64,000 bases of DNA, taken from positions 1,635,001 to 1,699,000 of the forward strand of contig NZ_CP071448.1 of the NCBI RefSeq assembly GCF_017352115.1. The letters run 5' to 3'. This document shows, piece by piece, positions 34,607 to 43,172 of this stretch. The stretch is from Flavobacterium endoglycinae. GTDB lineage: Bacteria > Bacteroidota > Bacteroidia > Flavobacteriales > Flavobacteriaceae. The notes below the pieces were generated by a model. That model was not told the DNA's origin. It ran no database searches and saw nothing but the letters and a program-made list of their open reading frames with translations. The translations under genes were made by a program, and so were the position numbers. Position 1 is the first letter of the stretch. Each line of letters begins with the position of its first letter.

Positions 34607-35122
34607 CTATTCTTCTTTAAACCAGCTCGAATACATAACGTAATTATTTGAAATACGTCCAATTTCGCCAGCAAAATCAGATTGGTCAATATCTTTTACT
34701 TTTTTGGCAGGAACGCCCGCAAAAATACTTCCAGAAGGAATTACTGTATTTTGAGTTACAACCGCTCCGGCTGCGATTATCGAATTGCTTTCTACCACAC
34801 AATTATCCATTACAATAGCTCCCATTCCAATTAAAACATTATCATGAATCGTACAGCCATGAACAATTGCATTATGGCCAATTGAGACATTGTTTCCTAT
34901 AATCGTAGGGTGTTTTTGGTACGTACAATGAATAATAGCACCATCCTGAATATTTACTTTGTTTCCTATTTTAATAAAATGCACATCGCCTCTCACAACG
35001 GCATTAAACCAAACACTGCAGGATTCTCCAAAAGAAACATCTCCCACAATAGTTGCATTTTCAGCTACATAACAATCTTCTGGTATAGAAGGTGATTTTC
35101 CGTTTACAGATTTAATCAGCAT
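34607..35122 (-). CDS. Gamma-type carbonic anhydrase-like protein
   Basis: 171 residues forming a left-handed beta helix with hexapeptide repeats. The metal-ligand segments are INDGAIIHCTYQKHPTIIG-like, IGHNAIVHGCTIHDNVLIGMG. It starts ENATIVGDVSFGESCSVWFNAVVRGD, typical of the YrdA/PaaY group. Carbonic anhydrase activity is possible but often absent in this group. It follows the PorP/SprF-like gene by 9 bases. Confidence 0.9.
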   Translation of the reverse strand: MLIKSVNGKSPSIPEDCYVAENATIVGDVSFGESCSVWFNAVVRGDVHFIKIGNKVNIQDGAIIHCTYQKHPTIIGNNVSIGHNAIVHGCTIHDNVLIGMGAIVMDNCVVESNSIIAAGAVVTQNTVIPSGSIFAGVPAKKVKDIDQSDFAGEIGRISNNYVMYSSWFKEE

Positions 35123-35131
35123 AATAAAATT

Positions 35132-36124
35132 TTAATTAATCGCAGGACAATTACAATCGTAACGTTCCTTTCTACAAAATAAATCAATTCCCAGTGTGAT
35201 CTGGTGATATCCGCCAGTATCAAATTTTACATTTCCTGTAACTTGGGTATAGGTGTATGCGAACATAAATCTATTGAAATTCAATCCCACAATTGGCGTA
35301 AAATATTGTAGTTTTTGATTTGAAACTGTATTGTTTCCTGCAAGATATCTTGCACCATCAAAACTTCTTCTATACGATAATGCAGCCCAAAGACTTCCAA
35401 AATCCATGTTCTTATAGGCTTTTAAATTCAAGTCAATAGATTTTTCTTTTGTCTTATCAAATAACTGAAATAAAACAGACGGTTCCCAAGTGATACTATT
35501 TCGTTTACCAAATACGTAACCTACGCTCAAAAGGTATTTTCTTAAATTATCGCTTTCATAATCTGTATACAAATCTCTTCTAGTTTCAAGAACACCTTGA
35601 ACCGTTGCATGAGCATAAAAATCAAGATAATTATACGATGCTCCAATATCTAAATTGAAATAAGAATCCTTCTGAATCGCACCAAAAACAATAGGATCAA
35701 AAGTTCCGCCAAAATTAGTTTCGTCTAACTGGCTTTGAATTAATCCTCCGCTAATACCAAAAGATAGCTGATTCAAATCCAGTTCATCTCTCGAAAACAT
35801 AATATGATGGGCGTAGGTCAGTTTTACACCTTTTTGCGAATGATAACCGTTTTTGTCATTAAAAACAATAATTCCGGCACCAGAACGATCTGATACTCTT
35901 CCGTTAAAACTTAAAGTCTGCAATGTTGGCGCTTCTTCCTGGCCAAACCATTGTTTTCTGGCAGTTAATCGTATTTTAGCGCAATTGGCAGCACCTGCCA
36001 TTGAGGGGTGAATCAAATAGTAATTATCCGATAAATAATCCGAATAAACTGGAATTCCTTCCTGTGAATAAGAATAAAAAGAACAAATTAAAAAAATGAA
36101 TAAAACCCTAGTTTTAAATTTCAT
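35132..36124 (-). CDS. PorP/SprF-family type IX secretion-associated outer-membrane protein
   Basis: 330 residues. Signal peptide ending YSYSQ, then PVYSDYLSDNYYLIHPSMAGAANCAKIRLTARKQWFG, the hallmark start of PorP/SprF proteins, and a barrel. The tail has CRKERYDCNCPAIN with four cysteines. PorP/SprF paralogues assist secretion of specific type IX substrates such as SprB and are usually encoded next to them; no such large adhesin is adjacent here. It is co-oriented with the carbonic anhydrase gene 9 bases downstream. Confidence 0.9.
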   Translation of the reverse strand: MKFKTRVLFIFLICSFYSYSQEGIPVYSDYLSDNYYLIHPSMAGAANCAKIRLTARKQWFGQEEAPTLQTLSFNGRVSDRSGAGIIVFNDKNGYHSQKGVKLTYAHHIMFSRDELDLNQLSFGISGGLIQSQLDETNFGGTFDPIVFGAIQKDSYFNLDIGASYNYLDFYAHATVQGVLETRRDLYTDYESDNLRKYLLSVGYVFGKRNSITWEPSVLFQLFDKTKEKSIDLNLKAYKNMDFGSLWAALSYRRSFDGARYLAGNNTVSNQKLQYFTPIVGLNFNRFMFAYTYTQVTGNVKFDTGGYHQITLGIDLFCRKERYDCNCPAIN

Positions 36125-36211
36125 AAAGGCAATTTTGTATTTGTATAATTTTCACTCTTGCAATTTAATACGAATTATTTGAGAAGAGTCTTAATTATTT
36201 CATTAAAAAAT

Positions 36212-36219
36212 CAAATATA
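36212..36219 (-). promoter_or_regulatory. Putative -7 box of the PorP/SprF-like gene
   Basis: Minus-strand TATATTTG fits the consensus about 88 bases upstream of the start; no -33 TTG at the standard distance. Confidence 0.35.
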
Positions 36220-36243
36220 GGTATTAGTAGAAAATAACTTTAG

Positions 36244-36251
36244 TAAATTTG
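36244..36251 (+). promoter_or_regulatory. Putative -7 box of the Nfu gene
   Basis: TAAATTTG, 16 bases before the ATG at 36267. The TTG within it is the long-frame start and is rejected for that reason. Confidence 0.42.
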
Positions 36252-36266
36252 CAAAAAATTACTACC

Positions 36267-37166
36267 ATGACAAAAATCACTATAAAAGAGACTCAAAATC
36301 CAACTATCTTAAAGTTCGAATTTGAGGACTTTATTACTCAGAATCAAAGTTTTGAATTCAAAAATATCGACGAAGCACAGGCTTCTCCGCTGGCGCAGCA
36401 ATTGTTTTATCTGCCATTTGTAAAAACAGTTTACATTTCAGGAAATTTTATCGCAATTGAACGATACAGTATTGTTGATTGGGATGATGTAAAAGATGCA
36501 GTTGCGGAACAAATTACTGCATTTGTAGACAAAGGAGGCGTTATTGTTAAAGTTGATGAAAACAAACCTAAAAAGCAGCCTATTACGGTTTATGGAGAAA
36601 CTACTCCAAATCCAGCGGCTTTAAAATTTGTAGTGAGCAGAATGCTTACCAGAACAGCTGTTGAATACAAAAATATCGATCAGACAGCTTCTTCTCCACT
36701 GGCACAGGAATTATTTAAATTCCCGTATGTAAAAGAAATCTTTATCGATGAAAATTATATTTCGGTAACGAAATACGAAATCAACGACTGGCAGGAAATC
36801 ACATTGGAATTAAGAACGTTTATTAAGCAGTTTATTGAAAACGGCGGAACTGTTCTTGATGAAAGTTTGATCCAGACTACAGCCAAAAATGACACTGCAA
36901 AAGATGAAGCTTTTGACAAGCTTGATGTAACTTCTCAGCAGATTATTAATATTCTAGAAGAATACGTAAAACCAGCCGTAGCTGCTGATGGTGGAAATAT
37001 TGCTTTTGATTCTTATAATGAAGATGATAAAACAGTAAAAGTAATTCTTCAGGGAGCTTGCAGCGGATGTCCATCTTCTACATTTACTTTAAAAAGTGGT
37101 ATCGAAAATATGCTGAAAAGCATGTTAAACGATGAAGCTATCAAAGTAGAAGCTTTAAATGCATAA
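36267..37166 (+). CDS. Nfu-type iron-sulfur scaffold protein with duplicated N-terminal domain
   Basis: 299 residues. Two successive Nfu_N domains (about 3-90 and 105-190) share the ASPLAQQLFYLPFVK / SSPLAQELFKFPYVKEI pattern, showing internal duplication, and a C-terminal NifU domain holds the cluster-binding GACSGCPSS (CxxC). It carries and delivers Fe-S clusters to target enzymes. Nfu proteins with one N-terminal domain are usual elsewhere; two are seen in Bacteroidota. A strong terminator follows. Confidence 0.93.
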   Translation: MTKITIKETQNPTILKFEFEDFITQNQSFEFKNIDEAQASPLAQQLFYLPFVKTVYISGNFIAIERYSIVDWDDVKDAVAEQITAFVDKGGVIVKVDENKPKKQPITVYGETTPNPAALKFVVSRMLTRTAVEYKNIDQTASSPLAQELFKFPYVKEIFIDENYISVTKYEINDWQEITLELRTFIKQFIENGGTVLDESLIQTTAKNDTAKDEAFDKLDVTSQQIINILEEYVKPAVAADGGNIAFDSYNEDDKTVKVILQGACSGCPSSTFTLKSGIENMLKSMLNDEAIKVEALNA

Positions 37167-37186
37167 ATACATTTTGTATTATATTG

Positions 37187-37215
37187 AAAAAGCATCTCTA
37201 AAAGAGGTGCTTTTT
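37187..37215 (+). terminator. Intrinsic terminator after the Nfu gene
   Basis: AAAAAGCATCTCT (37187-37199) pairs with AGAGGTGCTTTTT (37203-37215) with one G-T wobble and a 3-base loop, then T-run. Confidence 0.87.
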
Positions 37216-37317
37216 TTATTTCCTTATTTTATTAGTTATCAATTATTTATTTTAAAATTAAAATTGTTTTTCAGCAAAAACTGTTAATATTGTAATCTCA
37301 ACTAATACACCAAAAAC

Positions 37318-37641
37318 ATGGGATTAACGTCATTTTTTAAGAATTTATTTGGTCCTGCCAAAGAAACAGCAGAAGATTTAGCGGATAAAGCAGAAACTAC
37401 TGCGGAAGAAACAATTACTAAAATTAAAGAAGTTGCAGAACCTATCTTGGAAACCGCAGCCGACTTTGCAAATGAAACAAAAGATGCGATTATCGACTAT
37501 GCAGACAAAGCTTCCGACGTAATAGAAGACATCATTGATTCAATAATCGATGATGCAGATACTCACAAAACAGCTGCAGAAACCGTCTTTGATGTAAGCG
37601 AGGAATCTGTAACAGAACTTAGTGAAGAATCTGACAAGTAA
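37318..37641 (+). CDS. Small acidic, Ala/Glu/Asp-rich helical protein (YtxH-like)
   Basis: 107 residues, no signal peptide. After GLTSFFKNLFGPAKETAEDL the chain is an almost continuous amphipathic helix with ADKAETTAEETI, EPILETAADFANETKDAI and DKASDVIEDIIDSI 11-residue-like repeats, resembling YtxH/LEA-type stress proteins. It ends in an acidic Ser/Glu-rich tail. Function unknown; desiccation- or stress-protein-like behaviour is only suggested by composition. Confidence 0.7.
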   Translation: MGLTSFFKNLFGPAKETAEDLADKAETTAEETITKIKEVAEPILETAADFANETKDAIIDYADKASDVIEDIIDSIIDDADTHKTAAETVFDVSEESVTELSEESDK

Positions 37642-37676
37642 AGACGATTCGTATACTTCGAAAAACAAATTATTTT

Positions 37677-37684
37677 TATATTTG
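37677..37684 (+). promoter_or_regulatory. Putative -7 box upstream of the MscS gene
   Basis: TATATTTG is a strong -7 match, 50 bases before the ATG at 37735. Its predicted transcript would begin just before the hairpin at 37697. Confidence 0.45.
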
Positions 37685-37696
37685 CAGCACTAATAT

Positions 37697-37722
37697 ACCT
37701 TCTCTTTTGAGAAGGTTTTTTT
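37697..37722 (+). terminator. Terminator-like hairpin in the MscS leader
   Basis: ACCTTCTC (37697-37704), loop TTTT, GAGAAGGT (37709-37716), then seven T. It lies downstream of a -7 box and upstream of the MscS start, so it is either the terminator of the preceding gene or an attenuator-like leader. Confidence 0.75.
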
Positions 37723-37734
37723 ATTCGAAATAAC

Positions 37735-38547
37735 ATGGACATGAATCCGGATCAGCTGGGTAATTACGCTACAACATTTATCAATGTTTTAATTGATTAT
37801 TCGCCTAAATTAATCTCTGCATTCCTAATATTATTTATTGGATTGTACGCTATTCGATTAATAAATCGAATTATTAGAAAAATAATGGTTAAGAGAAATC
37901 TTGACCCAACTTTAAGGAATTTCCTTGCCGATATTTTGCTTTGGGCATTACGAATTTTATTGTTTGTAACCTTCATTTCAAAACTCGGAATCGAAACTTC
38001 GTCATTCGTTGCCATTTTGGGAGCAATGGGTCTTGCTGTTGGTTTATCATTACAAGGATCACTTTCTAACTTTGCAGGAGGAATGCTGATTATTGTTTTT
38101 AAACCTTTTAAAGTTGGCGACACTATCGAGGCTCAGGGAGTTGTTGCTACCGTTTTAGAAATTCAGATTTTTGTAACCAAAATGCTAACAGGAAACAATC
38201 AGACTGTTTTTGTGCCAAATGGCGCTTTATCAAACGGAACTATTATTAATTACTCGATGCAGGGAGAAAGAAGAGCCGATTTGACTTTTTCAATTTCGTA
38301 TGATTCCGATATTAAAAAAGCAAAAGATATTCTTTTAGAGGTTTTACATAAAAACCCAAAAGTACTTGAAAATCCCGCACCTGAAGTTTTTGTAAAAAAC
38401 CTATCAGCAAGTTCTGTAGATTTTGCAGTACGTCCGTGGGCTAAAAATGCTAATTATGGAGCTGTTTTTTCTGAAACACTTGAAAATTGTAAAGCAGCTT
38501 TAGACGAAGCAGGAATTTCGGTTCAGCCGTTTACAATTCAAAAATAA
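37735..38547 (+). CDS. MscS-family small-conductance mechanosensitive channel
   Basis: 270 residues. Three membrane helices (about 20-42, 60-80, 88-120); the third is the pore helix with Gly/Ala packing (GAMGLAVGLSLQGSLSNFAGG), followed by the MscS beta domain (FKPFKVGDTIEAQGVVATVLEI, TVFVPNGALSNGTIINYS). It opens under membrane tension to release solutes. It converges on tsaB with only 2 bases between stop codons. Confidence 0.95.
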   Translation: MDMNPDQLGNYATTFINVLIDYSPKLISAFLILFIGLYAIRLINRIIRKIMVKRNLDPTLRNFLADILLWALRILLFVTFISKLGIETSSFVAILGAMGLAVGLSLQGSLSNFAGGMLIIVFKPFKVGDTIEAQGVVATVLEIQIFVTKMLTGNNQTVFVPNGALSNGTIINYSMQGERRADLTFSISYDSDIKKAKDILLEVLHKNPKVLENPAPEVFVKNLSASSVDFAVRPWAKNANYGAVFSETLENCKAALDEAGISVQPFTIQK

Positions 38548-38549
38548 AC

Positions 38550-39224
38550 TTATTGTTTTTTTGATGGCGTTGTCATCATAAAATCTTTTAAATAATAAGG
38601 CTCAAAATAAGCGACATCTACAGTGTCGCTTTTTTGATATTTATCATAACTGATTTTACTCATTTCATTTGCCGAAGGAAATTTGATATCTTCTAAAAAC
38701 ACGAAATTATCTTTGGTTAAAACTGATTTGCATTTCTCTGCACAATCTCCCACAAAATAGATTTTTTCAGTGTATTCAGAAAATGAATCTTCTGTAATAA
38801 TTTCTGCTTCAATAGCTCTTTCTACTTCTAAATTGGCATTAAAAACCTCGCTGTAAACTTCCATTCTTCGGGCATCAAGCATTGGAATAATTTTACCTTC
38901 AGAAACAGCTGCTTTTGAAGCTAATGTTTGTAAAGTATCAACGGCAATTAACGGAATATTTAAAGCATAACACAATCCTTTTGCCGCTGAAACACCAATT
39001 CGTAAACCCGTATAAGAACCTGGTCCCTGACTTACAGCAACAGCATTTAAATCCTGTACTGATATTCCTGATTCAGCAATTACTTCTTCAATAAAAACGT
39101 GAAGTTTTTCGGCATGCGAATATCCTTCTTCAGCGATTTCTTTACACAAAATAGTTTCTCCGTTTTTTGCAATGGATACTGAACAATTTTTGGTTGCTGT
39201 TTCGATGTTTAGAATGAAAGACAA
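38550..39224 (-). CDS. tsaB: tRNA threonylcarbamoyladenosine biosynthesis protein TsaB
   Basis: 224 residues. ILNIETATKNCSVSIAKNG opens the ASKHA fold and AVSQGPGSYTGLRIGVSAAKGLCYALNIPLI is the TsaB signature. It partners TsaD and TsaE to add threonylcarbamoyl to tRNA A37. It follows the exporter operon by 34 bases on the same strand, so it may be partly co-transcribed although functionally unrelated. Confidence 0.95.
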   Translation of the reverse strand: MSFILNIETATKNCSVSIAKNGETILCKEIAEEGYSHAEKLHVFIEEVIAESGISVQDLNAVAVSQGPGSYTGLRIGVSAAKGLCYALNIPLIAVDTLQTLASKAAVSEGKIIPMLDARRMEVYSEVFNANLEVERAIEAEIITEDSFSEYTEKIYFVGDCAEKCKSVLTKDNFVFLEDIKFPSANEMSKISYDKYQKSDTVDVAYFEPYYLKDFMMTTPSKKQ

Positions 39225-39258
39225 TGTGTGTAATTTTAAAATTTAATATAAAAAGAAG

Positions 39259-40545
39259 TTATTTTTTAGAAGTCTCAGCTGTTTTAAGTTTTACTTTATC
39301 TCCTGAATTCAGGTCTTTAGAAACAGTGGTATAAGGCCCAGTAATTACCACATCGCCTGGTTTTAATCCTGACATTACTTCAATATTAGTATCGTCTTGA
39401 ATTCCAGTTTTAATGATTCTGATTTTAGCTTTATCACCAACTTTTACAAAAACGCATTCGAATTTCTTATCGCTTTTCGGAGCTGCTTTTTTCTCATTTG
39501 GATCGTCAACTTTAAAATCTTTTACAGCAGTTGTGTCTGATTTCACGACAACCGAACTAATCGGCACTGCCAAAACATTTGATTTAGTTTTTGTAATGAT
39601 ATCAACTGTAGCCGTCATTCCAGGTCGGAATGGTGAATACGCTTCTGGTTTTCCTTCTAATAAATCTTGATACGATTCTTTCAGGATTCTCACTTTAACT
39701 TTAAAATTCGTTACCTGATCTGAGGTTAATGTTGTACTTGCCGAATTTGAAATACTGGTTACTACACCTCTAAATTTCTTTTTTAGATAAGCATCAACTT
39801 CAACATTGGCTTCGTCTCCAATTTTAATTTTTACAATGTCGTTTTCGTTTACATCAACTTCAACTTCCATGTTATTAAGATTGGCTACTCGCAAAAGTTC
39901 TGTTCCCGCCATTTGCTGCGTTCCCAAAACACGTTCTCCTAATTCTACATTTAATACTGAAATTGTACCATCTGCAGGAGAATAAATAGTAGTTCGTCCT
40001 AAATTGTCTCTGGCTTCTGTAACAGATGCCGAAGCACTTTCAACATTATAATAAGCGCTTTGTTTGGTTGCTTTTGCGACTTCATACGTAGAAATGGCTT
40101 TATCCCAGTCAGATCTTGAAATTACGCCTTTATCGTATAACGTTTTATTACGTTCATAATTTGCTTTTGCTTCTTTAAAACTGGCATCTGATTGTGTCAA
40201 ACTAGCTTTGGTTCCGGCCAGATTAGCTACAGAACGTTCTAATCCAGAAGTATATAAATCAGGATTTATCTTTACTAATAAATCTCCTTTTTTTACAACT
40301 TGACCTTCTTTTACGTTTAGCGCGATAATTTCGCCGGAAACCATAGATGAAAGTTTTACTTCTATCTCAGGCTGAATTTTACCTGTTGCCGAAACAGTTT
40401 CGATAATAGTCGAAGCCGTTACTTTTGAGATTTCTACTTCTTTCCCTTTATCTTTATTTCCTAATGCTCCAGTTTTGGAAAGAATTAATAAAACAATAAT
40501 AAGAAATACTGCGGCAGATAAGAAGTAAACTAATTTTTTTGACAT
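39259..40545 (-). CDS. Periplasmic adaptor subunit (MacA/HlyD family), second in the operon
   Basis: 428 residues. An N-terminal membrane helix (7-26) precedes the adaptor core: VSATGKIQPEIEVKLSSMVSGEI (beta-barrel/lipoyl start), coiled-coil hairpin about 100-185, and YSPADGTISVLNVELGERVLG closing the lipoyl domain. It bridges inner-membrane permease and TolC. It carries a Lys-rich insert (DDPNEKKAAPKSDKK) near 365. It is last in an operon that already holds another adaptor. Confidence 0.93.
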   Translation of the reverse strand: MSKKLVYFLSAAVFLIIVLLILSKTGALGNKDKGKEVEISKVTASTIIETVSATGKIQPEIEVKLSSMVSGEIIALNVKEGQVVKKGDLLVKINPDLYTSGLERSVANLAGTKASLTQSDASFKEAKANYERNKTLYDKGVISRSDWDKAISTYEVAKATKQSAYYNVESASASVTEARDNLGRTTIYSPADGTISVLNVELGERVLGTQQMAGTELLRVANLNNMEVEVDVNENDIVKIKIGDEANVEVDAYLKKKFRGVVTSISNSASTTLTSDQVTNFKVKVRILKESYQDLLEGKPEAYSPFRPGMTATVDIITKTKSNVLAVPISSVVVKSDTTAVKDFKVDDPNEKKAAPKSDKKFECVFVKVGDKAKIRIIKTGIQDDTNIEVMSGLKPGDVVITGPYTTVSKDLNSGDKVKLKTAETSKK

Positions 40546-40551
40546 AATAAA

Positions 40552-41937
40552 TTATTTTGCAATAATTGGTACAATTGGAATTCCAAAATAGAATTCAAGT
40601 ATTTTTATTTTGAACATGTAATCGTACTTTGTTCTAATAACGTCTGATTGTGCGTTTGTAAGCAATGTTTGCGCCTGTGTAAAATCAAATGAATTCATCA
40701 AGCCTACATCATACTTTTCTTTAGCATAATTGTAAGCCTGTTGTCTCGCTTCTAGCGTAACAGTCGCTGATTCATATGTATTTAAAGATGCTTTTGCATC
40801 TGTAAATGCTGTGTAAACATTACGCTGCAAATCTAAACTTTTTTGCTCTAAATCTATTTTAGATTTCTCTAAAGTTACTTTATTTCTTTCAACGTTATTT
40901 TTTGCCGAGAAACCATTAAAGATAGGAACACTTAACTGAAATCCAAAATTATGTCCTTTGTTATCACTAAACTGATCAAAAACCGGATTTGGCCCTGCAT
41001 AAATTGGATTTCCTCCAGCATCAGTTCCAATTAATCTGTCGCTATAACTCGCACTTGTACTAAATTGATAAAATCCTCTAAGTGTTGGCTGATACGCACC
41101 TTTTGCAATGGTAACGTTTTTTTCCGCTATTTCCAGATTGGTCTGTGCTAATTTTAATTCCGTTCTGGTTTCTTTTGCTTTATTGTAAATATCAACTGGA
41201 CTTTGAGCCATGATATTATTTTCGTCTTTTGCATTTGTGTCATCAACAACATCAAAATCTGCAAATTCTTTTAATTGAAGAAGCTGTGCCAAACTTAATT
41301 TAGAAATTAATAAGTTGTTTTCAGAAACTGCAATATTTTGTTTGTCAGTCGCAACAGTTGCTTTTAAATCAAATAAATCACCACGCGGAATTGTTCCTGC
41401 ACTTACCATTTCTTCAGAACGTGCGTAACGTTTTTCATCAATAGCAAGTTGTTCTTTCTTCACTTTTAAATCTTCTTTATTAGATAAAATTTGAAGGAAA
41501 GCATTCGCCACGTTCAAAGAAATATCTTCCTGCATTTTTAACAATTGGTATTTTGAAGCCACAATAGAAAGCTGTGATCTACGATATGCATTTTGATTTT
41601 GAAGACCTTTGTAAATATCAACATTTGCATTTACGGCTACAGAAGAATATTGTGTAGTTTGAGTAGTCGCAATGTTGGTAACAGGGTTAACGTTCAAACC
41701 GATATTCCATGAATGCGATGCATTTCCATTTACTGTTGGAAGAAAGCTTCCTAAAGCACCTCTTTTGTCAATAGTAGCCGTTTTTACATCTAACTCTGAC
41801 AGTTTTATGGTGATGTTATTATCTAATGCATATCTCACACATTCTTCTAAAGTCCATTGTTTTGTTTGTGCCTGACTGGTTAATCCAAAACCGAATAGCA
41901 TGGCAAAAACAAGGGTATTATATTTATTTATTTTCAT
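40552..41937 (-). CDS. TolC-family outer-membrane efflux protein
   Basis: 461 residues with a signal peptide ending TSQAQ, WTLEECVRYALDNNITIKLSEL at the start of the first helical repeat and a second related repeat (ETRTELKLAQTNLEIAEKNVTIAKGAYQPTLRGF). It forms the outer-membrane channel for the adaptors and permeases of this operon. It lies between the two adaptor genes, 6 bases from the downstream one. Confidence 0.95.
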   Translation of the reverse strand: MKINKYNTLVFAMLFGFGLTSQAQTKQWTLEECVRYALDNNITIKLSELDVKTATIDKRGALGSFLPTVNGNASHSWNIGLNVNPVTNIATTQTTQYSSVAVNANVDIYKGLQNQNAYRRSQLSIVASKYQLLKMQEDISLNVANAFLQILSNKEDLKVKKEQLAIDEKRYARSEEMVSAGTIPRGDLFDLKATVATDKQNIAVSENNLLISKLSLAQLLQLKEFADFDVVDDTNAKDENNIMAQSPVDIYNKAKETRTELKLAQTNLEIAEKNVTIAKGAYQPTLRGFYQFSTSASYSDRLIGTDAGGNPIYAGPNPVFDQFSDNKGHNFGFQLSVPIFNGFSAKNNVERNKVTLEKSKIDLEQKSLDLQRNVYTAFTDAKASLNTYESATVTLEARQQAYNYAKEKYDVGLMNSFDFTQAQTLLTNAQSDVIRTKYDYMFKIKILEFYFGIPIVPIIAK

Positions 41938-42011
41938 ATATTTTTAATAAAGTGCGGTTTGTGAATTACGCAAATTTAACATTTTTTAAAAACCAAAAAA
42001 CTCTTACAATT

Positions 42012-43133
42012 TTAATTTTCTTTTTTATCCTTCTCGTCAATTAAACCTTGATTCCAGATTTTAATTTTATCTGTGTTTTTAAGACCGCTTTTTACCTGAA
42101 TGTAAATTCCGTCGCTTACCCCTAAAACCAAATCTCTTCTTTGGAATTTTTGAGGAGTTGTTTCTACCTCAACGTAAGGTTTTTGTGTTTTCTTATCAAA
42201 TTGAACCAATGATTCTTTGATAGCCATAACTTTTTCGGCTTTTTCAAGAATGATAGAAGCGTTGGCACTTAAACCTGCTCTAATAAATGTTTCATCTCTA
42301 TTTTGAAGTGAAGCTTTTATTTCAAACTGGATTGCTCCATTTTCTGTAACTCCTTTCGGCGCGATATCGGTTAAAACAGCATCGAATTTTTTATTTTCAA
42401 TAGCTCCTACTGTGATTTCAATAGGCATTTTTTCTTTAATTTTTCCAACTTCAGACTCATCTATTTTTCCAATAAAAATCATTCTTCCCACATCGGCAAC
42501 GCTTGCAATTGTAGTTCCTTCGTTAAAGTTGTTACTTTCAATAACCTGATTTCCAACTTTTACAGGAACAGCCAGAACCATTCCGTTAACTGTTGAACGG
42601 ATTAAAGTATTTGCATAGCTTCCTAATGAAGAAGTTGTTCCTGTTTTTACGATATCCAAACTTTGCAGTGCCGCTTGGTAATTTTGTTTTGCTTGTTTGT
42701 AAGCTAATTGTGCCGCATCAAAATCATTAGCAGAAATTACATCTTTGTCAAAAAGCGTTTTTTGTCTCTGATAGATTTTTTCCTGATTGTCTAAAGCAAT
42801 TTTTGCAGTCTGTACTTGATTTTGTGTACTACTTACATTTGATACGTTTGCTACTACTCTAATTTTAGCAATCATATCTCCCGCTTTGATTTTTTCTCCA
42901 GCTTTAATATAAACTTGCTCAATAATTCCTGAAATGTTTGGTTTGATTAAGACCTCTTCGTCAGGCTGAATATTTCCGGTAGCGATCGTATTTTTTACGA
43001 TTGTTTTAATTTCCGATTTTTCTGTTTTAAAAACAACTGGCGACTCTTGATTCTTTGCGTACAAATAGTAAAGTGCGCCAAAAAAAATGATGGCAATAAA
43101 AATTAAAATGGTTACGGTTATTCCTTTTTTCAT
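42012..43133 (-). CDS. Periplasmic adaptor subunit (HlyD/MacA family), first in the operon
   Basis: 373 residues. N-terminal membrane helix (4-27), NTIATGNIQPDEEVLIKPNISGIIEQVYIKAGEKIKAGD as lipoyl half-motif, coiled-coil hairpin about 110-170 and IRSTVNGMVLAVPVKVGNQVI as the returning half. It differs clearly in sequence from the 428-residue adaptor, so the two are old paralogues. It follows the second permease by 39 bases. Confidence 0.93.
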   Translation of the reverse strand: MKKGITVTILIFIAIIFFGALYYLYAKNQESPVVFKTEKSEIKTIVKNTIATGNIQPDEEVLIKPNISGIIEQVYIKAGEKIKAGDMIAKIRVVANVSNVSSTQNQVQTAKIALDNQEKIYQRQKTLFDKDVISANDFDAAQLAYKQAKQNYQAALQSLDIVKTGTTSSLGSYANTLIRSTVNGMVLAVPVKVGNQVIESNNFNEGTTIASVADVGRMIFIGKIDESEVGKIKEKMPIEITVGAIENKKFDAVLTDIAPKGVTENGAIQFEIKASLQNRDETFIRAGLSANASIILEKAEKVMAIKESLVQFDKKTQKPYVEVETTPQKFQRRDLVLGVSDGIYIQVKSGLKNTDKIKIWNQGLIDEKDKKEN

Positions 43134-43172
43134 TTGTTTTTGGTTTAATCGATTATTTTTTTGATTGATAAT

